A DNA stretch of 64,000 nt, taken from NCBI GenBank assembly GCA_022559845.1, contig CM040124.1, positions 71,633,491-71,697,490 on the forward strand. The letters are read 5' to 3'. Of this stretch, positions 12,001-24,383 are shown piece after piece. This DNA comes from Amorphophallus konjac (lineage: Eukaryota > Streptophyta > Magnoliopsida > Alismatales > Araceae). The notes beneath the pieces were generated by a model. It was given only the letters and a program-made list of their open reading frames with translations. It had not been told where the DNA came from and ran no database searches. Each line of letters opens with the position of its first letter. Positions within the stretch are counted from its first letter, which is position 1. The translations under genes were made by a program, and so were the position numbers.

Positions 12001-12111
12001 AATCATGCAAGATGACTGAATTTAAAAGGTTTATGTACATACATGTGCCTTGAGCTTTTATTTACCTTATGATCCTTTGTTCAGCTCCAACGCATCCTGC
12101 ACCCGAAATTC
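9100..12111 (-). other. Long non-coding 3' region of element A
   Basis: No sustained reading frame is seen on either strand. Read on the sense (minus) strand it holds recurrent purine words of the CTCAGGGGGAGT type (plus-strand ACTCCCCCTGAG-like at about 11001, 11223, 11304, 11495 and 11688), GGTCGACC-type words (about 11148-11180) and a structured module (11343-11436). In an autonomous Sire element pol would lie between gag and this region; here it is absent. Parts (10360-10440, 11340-11440) resemble E's 3' region (38330-38420, 39356-39450). Confidence 0.75.
11343..11436 (-). other. Three-stem structured module (copy in element A)
   Basis: The closing arms are CATGGTA (11343-11349) and TACCATG (11430-11436). 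Inside are hairpin a, arms GAGGT/ACCTC (11357-11369), and hairpin b, arms AGGCAAG/CTTGCCT (11389-11407). The CCTCACGCA and TTTGATATACCAT words are shared with the module in E (39356-39448), and in part with G (55936-56012). The stems differ between copies while pairing is kept. Confidence 0.65.
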
Positions 12112-13987
12112 TCATTTGGAATTTTTAGGTACCCAAGATTGCTTGGGTCCTTATGGGTTAGCAGCTTTGTCATATTCGCTAATGTGGCTCATCTGTTTCA
12201 GGGAAATTAGATCATCCTTCCTTGTATGACAATCATACATGTCATGAATATTTTTCCCACAGTAAAAACAACACACAAGAGATTGAGCATTCTTTTTATA
12301 TTCATATGCGTGTGCATGTGCATTTTATTTTTGTGGATGAGCATGGGATTTACCTTTCATGGCATGAAGGTGATGCTTTCCTTCAAGTGCCAGAACTCTT
12401 GGACAGTATGGCCAGACTTACCACAATGAGAGCAGCAAGGAGGAAGATTTTTGTTTAAAGCCATGGAGAGTGTCGCCCTACTTGTATGGGAGTGTCGACT
12501 CTTCTGACTCCCCATGCAGTTCTGTGCAGATATCTGCTGAGTAGGTCTTTTGCCGGTGTTGACCTGTTTCTTTCCTTTCTCTTTCACTTGCTGTCTACTC
12601 TAAGCTCATCATTTCTCAAGATAAAACAATCATGCACAGTGTGACCATATTTACCACAATAATAACAATGGACATTCGTTTTGTGGAAAGCATGATATTT
12701 AGCATTGGACATGTTATGGTGCATGTTTGGATGAGCATGTTGAGTTTGACTTTTCTTTCGAGCAGTATGCCCTTTTTGGTGACCATAGGAAGTGGTGGCT
12801 TCCGGTGAGCCAGAATTTTAGATTTGGGCAAACATTGACAGGAAATCATTCAAACCTTGAATTTCATTTTCAAGTGAGAAAATGTGCTGTTTAGATTCAA
12901 CAAGGCCCTCTTTGCATGCTGCCAATTGCTCATTGAGCATGGCATTTATTGCTTTAAGATTTTGATTTTATTGTTCTAAATCATGCAATATTTCAGAGTG
13001 ATCATCAATCACAGATTTACCTTTTTTATGTGCAGCCAATTTTTCATGCAGTTCTTCTTCAACTTTTTCATGTTCAATTTTCTTTTCCGACAACTCTCTA
13101 TTCTCTTCTTTCAGAGAATCAATCAGTTTTTGTTGCCATTCAAGATCATCATGGAGACCAACATTTATGTTTCTCAAGAATGAACATTTTTCACATGTAA
13201 AATTAGCAGAGCATGAAACAGAATTTTTATTTCCTTCAATTAACCTCTCATGATAGATTAGCCCATCGGCCATAGTTTGATCATTAGAGATTGACTTAGG
13301 TTGGTTTTGAAGTTTTATTACAATTTCTTCCAACCTAGTGATTTCACCATGAAGATTTTTATTTTCATCCCTTAGACATGCAATGCTTTATTTATGCGTA
13401 TCTAGATCAAAAGAGAGAGTGTCGTTAAGCTCTTCAAAAATAGAACACTTTTTACAAAACGAACTTTCATTTTGGTTAATTTTCTTGAGATCCTTTTTCA
13501 AATTTTTGTTTTCTGATTTTACCTTTTTGTATTGTGTAATCAACTCATCATAGGCTTCCATAAGCTCTTCAAAAGTGAATTCCTCGGAATCAGAGTTTAC
13601 CTGTGATGAGGATGTATTACTGGACTGTTCTGCACGATCGGCCATGAAGCATTCTTGTTCTTGTTCCTTCCCTTCATGGATTTTCACCGACTTATCCAGT
13701 ACTTGCTTGGCTGTGCTGCAGGAGGATATAAGATGAGTTAGTCTGAGATCAACTGCATCTGTAATTAAGTTATATGCAAGAAGATTATCATTGTGTTTAG
13801 TCTCATGTTTGGCTAACCAATCAATTGAATTTTATGGCAGCTCATGAGGACCATTGTATATAAGAGTCCACAATTGTGGATCTATGGAGCTAACATAGAT
13901 AAACAATCTCCCAACCCATGTAGAAAAATCTGAACCATCATAAATGGGTGGAGAAACCATCGAAGCATGTGTAGCATATGAAGCCAT
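12112..13987 (-). pseudogene. Gag of element A, decayed
   Basis: The start is chosen at the ATG at 13987, just before the conserved word GSDFSTWVGRLF and the LWTLIYNGPHELP motif of the N-terminal Sire gag region. A stop follows the GPHELP motif, and then the same frame continues with a short helical part, an acidic stretch (SDSEEFTFEELMEAYDEL) and a long coiled coil to about 12968, where frame changes begin. Three CCHC knuckles are visible: CYYCGKYGHTVHDC near 12640, CSHCGKSGHTV near 12430 (last Cys lost) and CFYCGKNIHDMYDC near 12250. The end GPKQSWVPK resembles the Gag-protease junction of autonomous Sire elements, but a stop follows instead of protease. The second half of the usual gag N-terminal domain is missing, as in C and D. 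Confidence 0.8.
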
Positions 13988-14049
13988 ATAAATAACGTAC
14001 ACCGTGATCTTTCCCTGCAGATCGTTGGATCTGGGAATGGCAGAGCCTC

Positions 14050-14061
14050 GCTCTGATACCA
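14050..14061 (-). promoter_or_regulatory. Primer binding site of element A (initiator tRNA-Met)
   Basis: Minus-strand TGGTATCAGAGC, two bases after the LTR end GACCCAACA. It is the same primer class as B to E. Confidence 0.92.
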
Positions 14062-14063
14062 CT

Positions 14064-14606
14064 TGTTGGGTCCCGTGAGGTGCAAATGGATCTAGAAGGG
14101 GGGGTTGAATAGATCCTCTCAAAAGCTTTGGCCTATTTAAAAACTCTTAGTTATCAAAAGCATGAACCACTCCTATAAAGTGAATGAATCACTTAGGCAT
14201 AATACACAACGGAATTAAGTAGAGTGGCTCAAATGAAAAGACTTGGATTACAAGCGATGAAGCGTCAACTCTTCTTTAAGCACATTTGTGATCTTTGAGA
14301 GATACAAGCCTTGTAGTGTAAGGATCATAAAGCATAACACTAGAGCATGAAATAGCTTGCAACAACCGTGCGTGTGTGTGTGCTATGTTGATCACTCAAA
14401 GTGCATGCGAGGCTAAGCAAGGGAAATACTTAGCAATACTTTCACCTTGGCGCCTGTGTGCAAGGGTGCAGCAGGCCGCCCAAGGGATGCAGTCAAAGTG
14501 CTAAGCTCAATTAAACCACAGATAAAATCGAAAGTGCAAATCTGAGTGCTTGAGTATGTAAACAAGATAACCAAGTATGGAAGCACACGAACCTGTGAAT
14601 GGGGGT
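14064..14606 (-). repeat. 5' LTR of element A, segment left of the C insertion
   Basis: It starts TGTTGGGTCCCGTGAGG (the LTR 3' end on the minus strand) and stops at GGGGT, the target site of C. The LTR resumes at 36133 with AGAAGATATAGAGC. The two parts together give a 2.2-kb LTR. No gene is seen. Confidence 0.88.
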
Positions 14607-15379
14607 TATTGTGCCCCTGTGGTTTTGATGATGGTTTTAATGGTGGTTTTGATGATTGGTTTTTGATGTGAGTTAATCACTGTGAGTCATCTTGCTGGGT
14701 GTGTCATCATGCAATTATTCAGTCATTCTCTGATCATAATGCTTTCTTTTATATGCTCGATTAATTCATGTTTTATCATGTAAGTGAATGGAGTTCGTAT
14801 GGTTGTCAGATAACATGCTTTACTTAATTCAGTCTACACACTCCCCGGTTATAATAATGCAGTCTTTAGCAAGTATATGCACTGAGTTCGTATGAACATC
14901 TTCAACTCTAAACACTCACTCAGTGTTAACACTATACACACTTGATCATTTACTGCTTAAGTATATACGTTCATTATTCCTCTGTCTGTCTGCAGATGAT
15001 TCAGGCCATCAAGACTTGGCAGGTGATCCAAGAGGCTGAAATGCTGACACATGGACACAGCGGTTCAAACAATCAAGAAAGAAGCTCCTGGATTACTCTG
15101 TGCGTCAACGCCACGAGTTGGAAGAGTCGACACAGCAGTTAAAAAGGGGTAGACTATTTGTTCACTGGACTGCCGATGCCGATGCGTCAACGCCATTGCT
15201 AGACAGCGTCGACGCAGCCATTAAGCCTGATAGGCATCTAGCTCGGAGACATTTTATAAGGTTAACGCTAGAGCTTAAGGCGTCCACGCACCAGTGAAGA
15301 TGCATCCATGGATACTCTTCACAGCGTCAACTCTACGCAAAGGCTGCGTCAACTCAGCCACTCAAGAAGCAGAGGCCTT
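14607..15379 (+). repeat. 5' LTR of element C, first segment
   Basis: It matches 33468-34240 of the 3' LTR. It stops at GCCTT (15375-15379), duplicated as GCCAT after element D, and the LTR resumes at 26701 with TTCAGAAATATTCC. It holds the start of the TGCGTCAACGC/GCGTCGACGCA word cluster (about 15101-15360). Confidence 0.93.
15101..15360. other. Family-C word cluster (TGCGTCAACGC / GCGTCGACGCA), part 1
   Basis: Words occur at about 15101, 15181, 15206, 15279, 15323 and 15344. The cluster continues after D at 26715-27140 with more than ten further copies, including TGCGTCGACGCA at 27047-27058. It is repeated in the 3' LTR (33961-34215, 34256-34680). Inverted copies (GCGTTGACGCA) occur inside C at 31405-31505. 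Words tend to come in pairs, one with TCAAC and the next with TCGAC. Confidence 0.85.
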
Positions 15380-16630
15380 TGTTGAGTCTTTACATGTTTT
15401 GAGGATGACAACACTATGAGCCTTAGTGGAGAACAAAAAGAGTTTCTTCAGTTATGTTCAGGGGTTGTCTTCGTGTCGTTATTTGTTCCATCGCGTGCTG
15501 AACACTGCAGCACCTCGTGCTACTTTCTGTGCCACCTCGTGTCCATCTGTGTCACCCCTATGTCTTCGAGTCTTATGTTCTGGCCAAGTCTATACAGCCT
15601 CCTCTTTACCTTCGTTCCAAGCCAAAGTCTACACATTCATTTTCTTGGGCAAAGTCTCTACATCGTGGCCTTGAACTCTCAGTCTGTACATTCTTTATTT
15701 CAAAGTCTGTACATTGTTGCCTTGAAGACCGTTCCAAGTCTATACATCCAGTTGAATGCAAAGTCTACACATCGCCTCACATCATATGAAGGCTGTACGT
15801 TGGAAGTGTCTTTCTTGCTTTGTGACCACACTTCGTGTCGGTTTCTATTTTCGTCTTCGAGTTGGTTTCAGTCCGTGTCGTTTCGTGTCATCCTCATCTT
15901 TGAGTCATCCTTTTTATCTTTGCTCTTGTGTTTTCGTGTCATTTACTATAGTTACTCGAGTCGTTTCACTGCTCTCACTGTTTTGTCACGTGTCTGGTTG
16001 CATGAGTCATTCAACTCTATACACTGGATCGTCAAGCTTCTTGTCTATACACTCCTCTTGTCCTTAGCATTTGTTTTGAAGTCCACACTTTGGTCTTCAG
16101 TTCATGTCTGTACAGCGTTACGTTCTCTTTGGAAAGTCTGTACAGCGTGAAGTCTACACATTGGCTTCGCTCCATTCAAGTCTATACATCGACTGTCTTG
16201 CTTTAGCTTAAGTCTGTATAGAGTCTGCGTCTCGTTGATCGTCTCTTGTCGTGTCGTCATGTTATTTCTATTTTTATGTCTTCGTGTTGTTTATGTGTTT
16301 GTGTCTTAGTGTTTGTTTTGTTACAGTGATACTTCGTGTCGTTCCCTTTGTAGTGTTAGCTTTATTATTGTGTATCTCGTGTCGTTCTCCCTTTACCTCG
16401 TGCTGTTTTCATCTGACCTCGTGTCATTCTCTCTTTATTTCGTACTGTAGTAATCTTGTGTCTCTCGTGTCGTTCTCAGAATAGTGCATCTCATATTGCT
16501 ACCACATACCTCGTGCAGTTTTAGTTTTTGTGGCCCTGAGTTTTAATCGTTTTAATTCTTTTCAGGAGAAGAAGAAAAAATAAAAAGGAGTACGTAGTCC
16601 GAGGCAGAATATTCCCCAGTGACTGGGCTG

Positions 16631-16748
16631 CACGTGATCCAATACTAAAGGAACTAATGCTATAAGGGCACGTGGCAAGAAGGTTCTGGATCGAGTATGG
16701 GAGGCACACGCATTATATACCTTATTCACCTGCTGCTGCTATATATTG
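16631..16748 (+). promoter_or_regulatory. Promoter of the 5' LTR of element D
   Basis: CACGTGATCC (16631) and a second G-box CACGTGGC (16669) lie upstream of CTATATATTG (16739). The same spacing of 99 bases from the first G-box to the TATA box occurs in the other D LTR (25626, 25734) and in both LTRs of C (27176/27284 and 34715/34823). A hairpin with arms CCTTC and GAAGG follows at 16752-16771. G-boxes bind bZIP and bHLH factors in plants. Confidence 0.75.
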
Positions 16749-17412
16749 AAGCCTTCGTCCACAGATGAAGGTTGATCGAAAAGGGAAAAAGAAAAAGCAG
16801 AAGTGCAGAGAGTTCGATCCAGAAAAAGAAGAGAAGAAAATAGAGGGCAGAAACTGAAGTAGAGGAAGAAGAGAGAATAGCAGAGAGAGTGAGAGAGAGA
16901 GCTCGAAGCTGAGAGTTCAGAAAGAAGAAGAAGAAGAAGGTTTCTGGTTTCAGGATCAAATCCGAACCAGTTTGCTCTATTGTGAGCTATATTCCGTGTT
17001 TCATTGTTCCAGCATTCAGTCTGCTGTATCTTTTTGTGTTTCTTGTTTTTTGATCTTTCTTTACTATTCTAGTTTTATCTCCGAGTCTCAGGTTGAGATC
17101 GGTGGTCCTCCTGTTCTGTTGGTTCAGGAGTAGGGAGACGCTGTCTCCGGTTGCTAGTGGCCGTGTGCTGCTTGTGGGTCCCCTCTGGGCTTCAGAGGAA
17201 GAGAGACCTTGGTCTCTGGTTCTAGTGACTGCAGATCACTAGTGTTCCCTCTAGTTGGAGGAAGAGGAACGTGTTTCCTAGTTTCTAGGGACTTGGCGTC
17301 CTTAGGGTTCCCTCCAGGTGTGGAGGAAGAGGGGAGGGTGTTCCCTTGGTGAAGCTGTGAATCAGCCGTTGTCGCAGACTGAGTCTGCTTGGCTAGCCGG
17401 TGCTTGTGGAAG

Positions 17413-17462
17413 CCTCACTTTAGTTTGAAGTGAGGGATGGACGTAGGTAGACTGGAGGTCTG
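17413..17462 (+). other. Paired U5 hairpins (element D, 5' LTR)
   Basis: Hairpin 1 has arms CCTCACTT/AAGTGAGG (17413-17435). Hairpin 2 has arms AGAC/GTCT (17449-17461). In the 3' LTR hairpin 1 is CCTCACTTC/GAAGTGAGG (26410-26432) and hairpin 2 is CAGAC/GTCTG (26445-26459). The constant word ACCGAACCACCTTAAAAATCC follows. Homologous pairs with other arms exist in A, C, E and H. Confidence 0.8.
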
Positions 17463-17701
17463 ACCGAACCACCTTAAAAATCCCTGGCGCAGTGTGTTTA
17501 ATTTCTTTTCTGGCTTTGGATCTATTCGGTAGATGCTTGTCTAGGCCGATCCATCTCTATATCCCTAACTGATCGTTCTACGCGGTTAGTATTTGATCGT
17601 TAAGATCTTTTTCGGAAACTCCTAATTGAGAACTTAATTTTTTTTAATCCTCATTGTTTTTACTGGTAAAGGTCCATTCACCCCCCTCTGGACCTATCAA
17701 T

Positions 17702-17713
17702 TGGTATCAGAGC
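17702..17713 (+). promoter_or_regulatory. Primer binding site of element D (initiator tRNA-Met)
   Basis: TGGTATCAGAGC, two bases after the LTR end CCTATCA. Confidence 0.95.
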
Positions 17714-17819
17714 GGTCTCTGGTTCAGAATCCAACGATTCTTAGAGGATCCTCTACGTGTTTCTTGTGTGTATTGTTTTGCTTGTAAGTTAGTGTTTGAT
17801 ATCTGTTCGTTTGAACTGA

Positions 17820-19954
17820 TGGCAATGGTTAATCCACCGATTTTTAAGGGATCTGATTTTGACATTTGGTTCAGCGTTTTTCGCATGTTTGTTAAACAAG
17901 CTGATAAGGACTTGTGGAAGTTGATTTCACAAGGTCCGTATGAACTGCCCAAGAAAAGGTCCAAGTGGACGGACAGTGAGAATCAGATGTTCCAAGAGAA
18001 TCAAAAGGCTTTAAACCTAATGTTAACAGCAACTGATAAAGCCTTGCATTCTTGTTTCAATGATTGCAGATCCGCCAAGGATATTATGGACCAGCTGAAG
18101 CTAGCTCACAGGAGAAATGAAAGCACATGCATGATGGTTAGCAGAAGTGACCACAGTACCAGGCAAGAGGTGGAGGAGAATGAAGAAGAGGTAAACCTCT
18201 TCGAGAACCTTTCTATAGAAGATTGGGAAAATACTTATAGCGATTTATCTGAGTCATATGAAAAATTGCAAAAACGATATAAAAAATTGAAAAGGAATAA
18301 GGGGCTAGATAATTCAAGGTCTGACTGTAAAAAATGTGCTGAATTGAAGAATTCTCATGATGCCTGTGTGTCTGATCTACAAATATTGAAAAAACAAAAT
18401 GAAGTGCTAAGCAATGGTAATAAGAATCATGTGAGTGAGATTGATTCCCTGAGAAAATCCTCAGCTGAAAGCAAGGAAAGTTTAGAGAAGATCAGGATTG
18501 AAAATAAATTACTTGCTAAAAAATCTGAAGCCATTAAGTCTGTCAATTTTCAATTACAGAAAAACATTGAGAAACTACAAAAAGACTTGAAAGCTCTTAA
18601 GGATGGAAGAAAATCTGAAACTGACTCTGATGATCAGATTTTGATAAATGAATTAGTTCAGAATGACAAACTTAAGGAAGAAAATGAGAAGTTAAGAATG
18701 CTGAACTTCACTATGTCTGAGAGACTTCTAGCTTTAGAAAAAGGAAAATCTGTTTACATTGAAGAATCTGAAAGAGTAAGAAATCTGGAACAAGAAGTTG
18801 AGGATTGCAAAATTGCAAACAAAGTGCTAAGCGAATGTGTAATTTGTAATGAACAAGAGATTGCCAGTTATGAAATACACATCGTTTCTCTGGAAAATGA
18901 AATTGAAGATTTGAATAAATCCCTGTCAAAATTTGTGGAAGGACAAGAAAATCTTGACAGGCTGTTAGGTGTTAAGGTCAATACTCAAAAGGAAGGGTTA
19001 GGCTACAACAATGTCAACAAGAAGACCTTCAAAAATAAGCTAATGACATCGTTTATCAAAGCATCTGATGTAGCCACCACCTCAGAAGATAAACAATCCA
19101 CCGTTCAGAAAAACCAAAAATAAACTGAAAAGTTAAAAAAAGGTGATGGATCCAAGCTGAAAAATGTTCGTGTTAAATCTTCTGAACAGGAAATGCCTTC
19201 TACCTCATCTCCACCTCACTATAAGGCTAAGAAAACACAAGAACAGGATAAGAGACAGAAAATGAATAAAAAGGGCTCATCTGTGCATATGGATCACAAT
19301 ACAAACACACACACTCATGCCTCTAAACGGAAAGTTCAATGTCACTACTGTCACCGACTTGGACATGTGATGCATGAGTGTAGGATAAAAGATAAAGATG
19401 ACTGGTTGGCTAGTGAAAAACATACAGGGAACTTTCATGAAAGGGACTTCTCTCGTCAGAAAAAGAAAATTCAGTGTTTTTGTTGTGGCAAGCTAGGCCA
19501 CACCTTTGCCCCATGTTGGGATAGACCAGGAGGTAAGAAAATTCACTGTTACTACTGTGGGGAACACGGCCATACTCTTAAAAATTGTTGGCATGCTCAG
19601 GGGAGTAGATTCAATTCTAGATCTGGAAAACTTCCTGCTCCCAATGTGACTGTCTTTAAAGAGAATCTCTCAGCATGTATCAACTGCCGAAAATCAGGCC
19701 ACAGAGCTGATGACTGTTGGCAGGCTAGATATGAAAAAGAAAATTTTCATGTTAATAACAAAAATTTTCCTATCAATGCACACATATTTCATCCTTATCA
19801 TAGTCTGTATGAACAGAATTTGAAATCAGGTTGTGAGCGCCATGGTGGTCGGTTTGGACATACCATGTCCAAAGGTAAGTTGTTGGTTTCCAAAAAATTT
19901 GCTAGAATTGAAGCAGGACCCAAGTTTGCCTGGGTCCCTGCAGGACCAAAATAA
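17820..19954 (+). CDS. Gag polyprotein of element D, one in-frame stop
   Basis: The ATG at 17820 (MAMVNPPIFKGSDF) is chosen because it aligns with the gag starts of A and C; the frame is open upstream, but only across the LTR end and primer site. Order: a short N-terminal Sire gag part with LWKLISQGPYELP and KWTD; an acidic segment; a coiled coil of roughly residues 140-400; the conserved KEGLGY word; then four CCHC knuckles (starting CHYCHRLGH, CFCCGKLGH, CYYCGEHGH, CINCRKSGH); and the end FAWVPAGPK before the stop. Gag assembles the particle and binds element RNA. A TAA at 19121-19123 interrupts the frame, but the following 277 codons stay open in the same frame. It could be decay or readthrough; decay is simpler. 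Confidence 0.85.
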
Positions 19955-21795
19955 TTTGATTTGTTGCAAGTGTGCCTTGGAAGCTGAAGAATAAAGAGGG
20001 GTAATAAACCAAGGCACTCGAAAGGAAAAAACCCCAGGATTTTAATATTCAGGTCAGTTTCCAATACCTACTTTAATTTTTTATGTATTGTGACTTAAAT
20101 TTGGTTCTGTGATGTAGTCAGTGTGCAACTAAGAATTCCATGATCATGCTCATAGTCAGGGGGAGGCATACAAGTATTGGGTCAACTTACTGATTCGTGT
20201 TCATTGCATGCTCATTGCATCACATTCCATTTATTTGAAAAACCATAAGTTTGCTTCAACGTATTGCACTTCAGCTGATAGCATGCATGTTACTCAATAA
20301 ATAATTAATATTTCCAAGAGTTGTGTGTGTGAGATGTCCTCGCGTGGGCTGAAAAGGAGCATGACAGGTCATCTGGTATCTGAAGAACCTTTGTCTGCCT
20401 ATGTGGTTAATTGGTGCTGAGTTCAGTCATCTCATGAGGTTGCAGCTTATTGCCCAAGAGCATTCTCTGGTTACGAGATTGTATTTCCTCAGGAAGATTT
20501 CATTTGTGAGCTCCTTTGGTCTTTACTCTCTAGAGTAGTCTCTCACTTGCTGCTTTGCTGTAAGGAGTGCTTCTCATCTCATCTCATCTCTATCCATTCT
20601 GGTTGTCACCTACTTATCCTTTTATTATCCCTTTTGGTTCAGGAATAGTCTTGAAGAAAAATTCCTTCTTATAGCCTTGTTACTCTTATCAGATTTGATC
20701 ATGAATACCTTAAACCACCCAAAATTTATTGTAACAAGTTACACCTGTTAATAAAGAACTTTAATGTATGGGGGTTATATCCTGTCCTTTAATCCTTCTA
20801 AGTTATCCTCTCTATTGTTGGTCAACATATTGTAAAACTTTCTGTTAAATGGAAAAAACATTGCTGAGGATTTCGTTTTAACTGAAACTTATGTGAAGAG
20901 GGCTATGAGATAAAAAATTATGTTATGTATGGGCTCTGTCTTTTGTCCAAGATCATGAGAGGTGTTACCAGGGAATACGCCATACTTTGTGGCAGAGCAA
21001 TGGCAATTGTGGAGAAATAGATATTCTAGATCAAAGAAGTCTAGAGTTTCTGTCATTATACAATTAGCTATCTCTGTGTCTATAGAAAAGTTAAAATAAA
21101 AAAAAGGTGGAAAGAAAAGTCAACAAAAATTCATTGGTTTTCATTGGCATAAAGGTAGCCTGTCCTGAGTAACCAGGGATTCTGGTGTCTTATAAACATG
21201 TCTCCTTGTGTAAAAAGGGACAATTCTACCTAAGTGCTCAACAAATTGGTTAACTCTGTTTGCCCTCTCTTGTCCTTTAAATGAAGTAATGAACCATGCT
21301 TGACTATCTTTTTGTTATTTCTTGCCTGACAAACATAAGGAGTATCTTAATTGTGACCTTCTGTAGGCTAAGTACCTTTAACAGCTAGTTTTATGATCGT
21401 GTTGATTTAATGTCTTGAGGTAACTGACCAAGGTATTCGGAAGAATATAATAATTCCATATATTGAAGAGCGAACTTTAACGGGCAATGGCTGTGTTACA
21501 TACTGAATAAGGGTAGTTTGGGTATTTCGTGAAAAGTTCGATAAGAGTGAAAAGTGACCCCCCAAAACCCTTCTTGTTCCTCAAGGTTACATCCAAAAAC
21601 CCTCGCGTGCCCTTGCCGCTTCCTGTGTCTCCTCGTGTCGATACGTCTCGTATGCTTCTTCAAACCCTTCTCTCCCGCTCATTATTCTTCACGAAAATCT
21701 CATCTCCCCCACAGAGTTCTCTTCCGTTCTTGGTCCTAGCTTCATCTCCAGCAGCAACCAGCAAGAAAGGGTTGATACTCTGGGAGTTACGGCAA
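19955..21795 (+). other. Non-coding stretch between gag and the second ORF of element D
   Basis: No convincing frame is seen until 21529, where an open frame joins the second ORF. The position corresponds to where pol would stand plus the spacer that follows pol in E. A GTCAGGGGGAGG word lies near 20156. The last part (about 21500-21795) is C-rich and can be read in frame with the next ORF. Confidence 0.7.
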
Positions 21796-24092
21796 ATGGA
21801 TCAGCTAGAATCCGTCGCTCCTGTTGAAAGGAAGAGGAAGGGAAAAGAAACAGTTGAGGAGCCTTCGTCCAAGCAGCAAAGATGTGTTGAACCAGAAATA
21901 GCGGTGGATATTTCTTCTGCACAAGGTACTAGGCCTTCTCAGTCTACCGTGTTTTTAGAGAGTGGGAAAATTATTCCTCCAAGGATAATAGATTTCGGAG
22001 ATGAAACCCTGGTTTTGAAGTTTCCAGAACTTTTGGAGATTTTTGAGTTTCAGGAATGGAGGAAATTCCTAGAAAATCACCGTGTCTATTACCCTAGCCT
22101 GGTAATGGAATTTTATAATAATTTGTCTTTGAGCCGAGATAGGTTTGTTCTGATCTCGTCTGTTAAAGGGGTTGAGATTGCAGTAACGTGTGACTCTCTC
22201 CACAAAGCTCTCGGTATTCCAGAAAAAGGGGAAGTGGAGAGAGGGTTTAGATATAGTCTGCACGAAGCTTTTTCGGTCATTACTGGTAAACCCAGTAACA
22301 TTCATGACAAGGGACAATTGAAGCTGAAAGCTTACCAAACCTCGTCATTTCCCCCTCTTCACAAGCTTCTTCAGAACATCATTGCTTCTATAATCACCCC
22401 ACAGACTGGAGCTAGAGGAAGAATCACAGACACTCAGAGGTTTCTATTGTTCTGTCTGATTCAGCACGTAAAGATCTGTTTGCCTGAAATTATTTTTAAT
22501 GTCATGAAGGGGTGTATTGGGTCCAAAAGACACCTGCCCTACGCCGCCCATCTGACAGATATCTTCAAGTATTCAAAGATTTCCCTGGATGGAGAGGCCA
22601 TGTCTGAAGTTAGGGCTCGAAACATATTTAACATGAATTTTGTTTCAGTATTTTTGGGCTTGGAGGGCTCTTCTCTCATGGGGCACGTTAAGGCCAAGAA
22701 AGTCAAGGAATCACAAGCTCAGGGGGAGCTCCTGGAACACCCTCAAGATTCTGCCCAAACAGTTTTAGCATCAGCTTCTGAGGTTGCTCTACAGGAAACA
22801 CCATCTGAACAACCACAGTCTGCTATGTCTGCTGCACCCACTGAAGCATCTCTATCTTTCAGAGGCTTGTTGAGATTGCATCTGAAGAAGTTAGGATGTC
22901 TGAAAACAGCATTCAGCCTGAACTAGATACAAACATTGATGGTTTGTTTGATTGCTTTGGGAAGACATCAGAAGAAATGAGGTTGCCCATGGAACAGCCT
23001 GCTCAAGAGCAAGAAAGTAATGGGGAAGACCTGGCTGAGCTTGTTAATATCATTCTAAGAGAAACTGTGGAGAAAAGTTTGGAAGAGGCTGACATCGTGG
23101 TTACAGCTGAAATTATAGAACAGGCACCTGTTGAAATCTCTGCAGATGATGATCTCATGGAAGAAAGAGTGGATGAGGTTCAGGAGAAAGTTACTGACCT
23201 AGAACAAGAAGCAGAATCATCAAGTGAAGAAGAGGCTCCTGAAAATGTAATTCCTGATAAAGAAATCCAAGCTGAAGATGAAGATCAGGTTCCAGCAGAA
23301 GACAGCCAAACGCCAGTACAAGGAGAAGCAGATGAGGGAACTACACCTGGCTGTGAATCTTATGGTACTCCTCTAGGTCAACCTCGACTTCTATCTGCTC
23401 GGGCGCCCAACATTGAAGAACTCCTTATAAATTTGACTCAGCAGATGCAGAGACAGGATAAGAAAATGGATGATCTGCTCAAGTATGTCACTCTAAATAT
23501 TAATCAAGTTCATTCCAGGCTACTGAAGCTTGAAATTTCTCTCCTGATTGAATGGAAAAAGTTCCTGCTAAACGAGAAAGCTTCAGATGATGCCACCAGG
23601 TCCTCGATGGAAATCCTGCAGGTGGTATGTTCGAAGATAGCAACAGCCCTTCGTGAATTACAAGATGCTCATATTTCCTCTGTTAAGTCATCTGCCAGCA
23701 TTATAGATCATTGTTTTGAGATCAGGACATCCTTAGAAGTTTTGAAGGGGTCATCTAGTGCCCTAGGTCCAGATGTCCAGAAGATCTATGACAGATTGAT
23801 CGCTTTCTTAACAGAAGTGAGAACTCTGACTGACAGATATGAATCTGTTAATATTCGCCAGGAAGACATCATTTCAGAAGTGGCACATGTCAGAAGCTCT
23901 GTTGTGTATTGGCTAGCTAAATTGTCCAATGACTTGAAGGATCTTCACTCTGCTTTGGGTTCAACTCCTGGTCAGGCTTCCTCCAGCAGAAGTCCAACTC
24001 AAGAATTCTCCTCTGTTGCTCCTAGGGGTAGACCACCACAAGACAGGCAGTGTGGCCCTTCCAGCAGACATGCCAGATTCTTTTCTCCTTAA
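21796..24092 (+). CDS. Second ORF of element D: plant transposon-protein-like domain plus acidic coiled-coil tail, frameshifted
   Basis: The first part reads to 22926 and resembles the 'putative plant transposon protein' family (recalled as Pfam Transposase_32): VMEFYNNLSLSRDRF, VKGVEIAVTCDSLHKALGIP, LPYAAHLTDIFKYSKISLDGE. A one-base shift near 22860 moves the frame, which continues in another phase to 24092 with a long acidic, Gln/Glu-rich segment and helical, coiled-coil-like stretches. The ATG at 21796 (MDQLESVAPVERKRKGK) begins a basic, possibly nuclear-localising stretch; an in-frame ATG at 21529 is an alternative start. The ORF sits where SIRE-type elements carry an env-like ORF, but no signal peptide or clear membrane segment is seen. 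Its function is unknown. Retention without pol suggests a role in cis for the element. Confidence 0.75.
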
Positions 24093-24383
24093 AAAATAGT
24101 GTTCTGTATCTTTTGTCCATTTTGAGGCTCTCTCACACTCTTGGACTTGTTAATTACACTTCATATCATATGCATTTCTGCCTCCTTTGTTCTTTCTTTT
24201 TGATGTTGACAAACGGGGAGAACTCAAGTCTTTGCTACTACTACGATTGAGAATGAATGATTTTTTTAATGATTCTTTAATATTCTTTAATGAGGATTAA
24301 TGATGGTGCTGATGACGTTTAGCTTTGAACAGGTTGAAAATTATTCCTGCAAAGACTCAAGACTCATAGTGTTGCCTTCCATC

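Larger units (their letters stand above)
15380..17699 (+). repeat. 5' LTR of element D
   Basis: Starts TGTTGAGTCTTTACATG and ends CCTCTGGACCTATCA. U3 (to about 16730) is rich in two recurring words, AAGTCTRYACA and CTCGTGTCGTTYTC. A promoter follows (16631-16748), then a GA-rich leader and a chain of short perfect hairpins in R/U5, such as AGAGACC/GGTCTCT near 17202, CTAGTGA/TCACTAG near 17223 and the conserved pair at 17413-17462. The long frames across U3 lack coding character and are not genes. Confidence 0.95.

Noticed and set aside
15416..16150. 244-codon frame, with partial counterparts at 24434-25145
   Set aside because: It lies in U3 of LTR D, is not kept as one frame in the second LTR, and its composition follows the repeated AAGTCTRYACA words rather than a protein.
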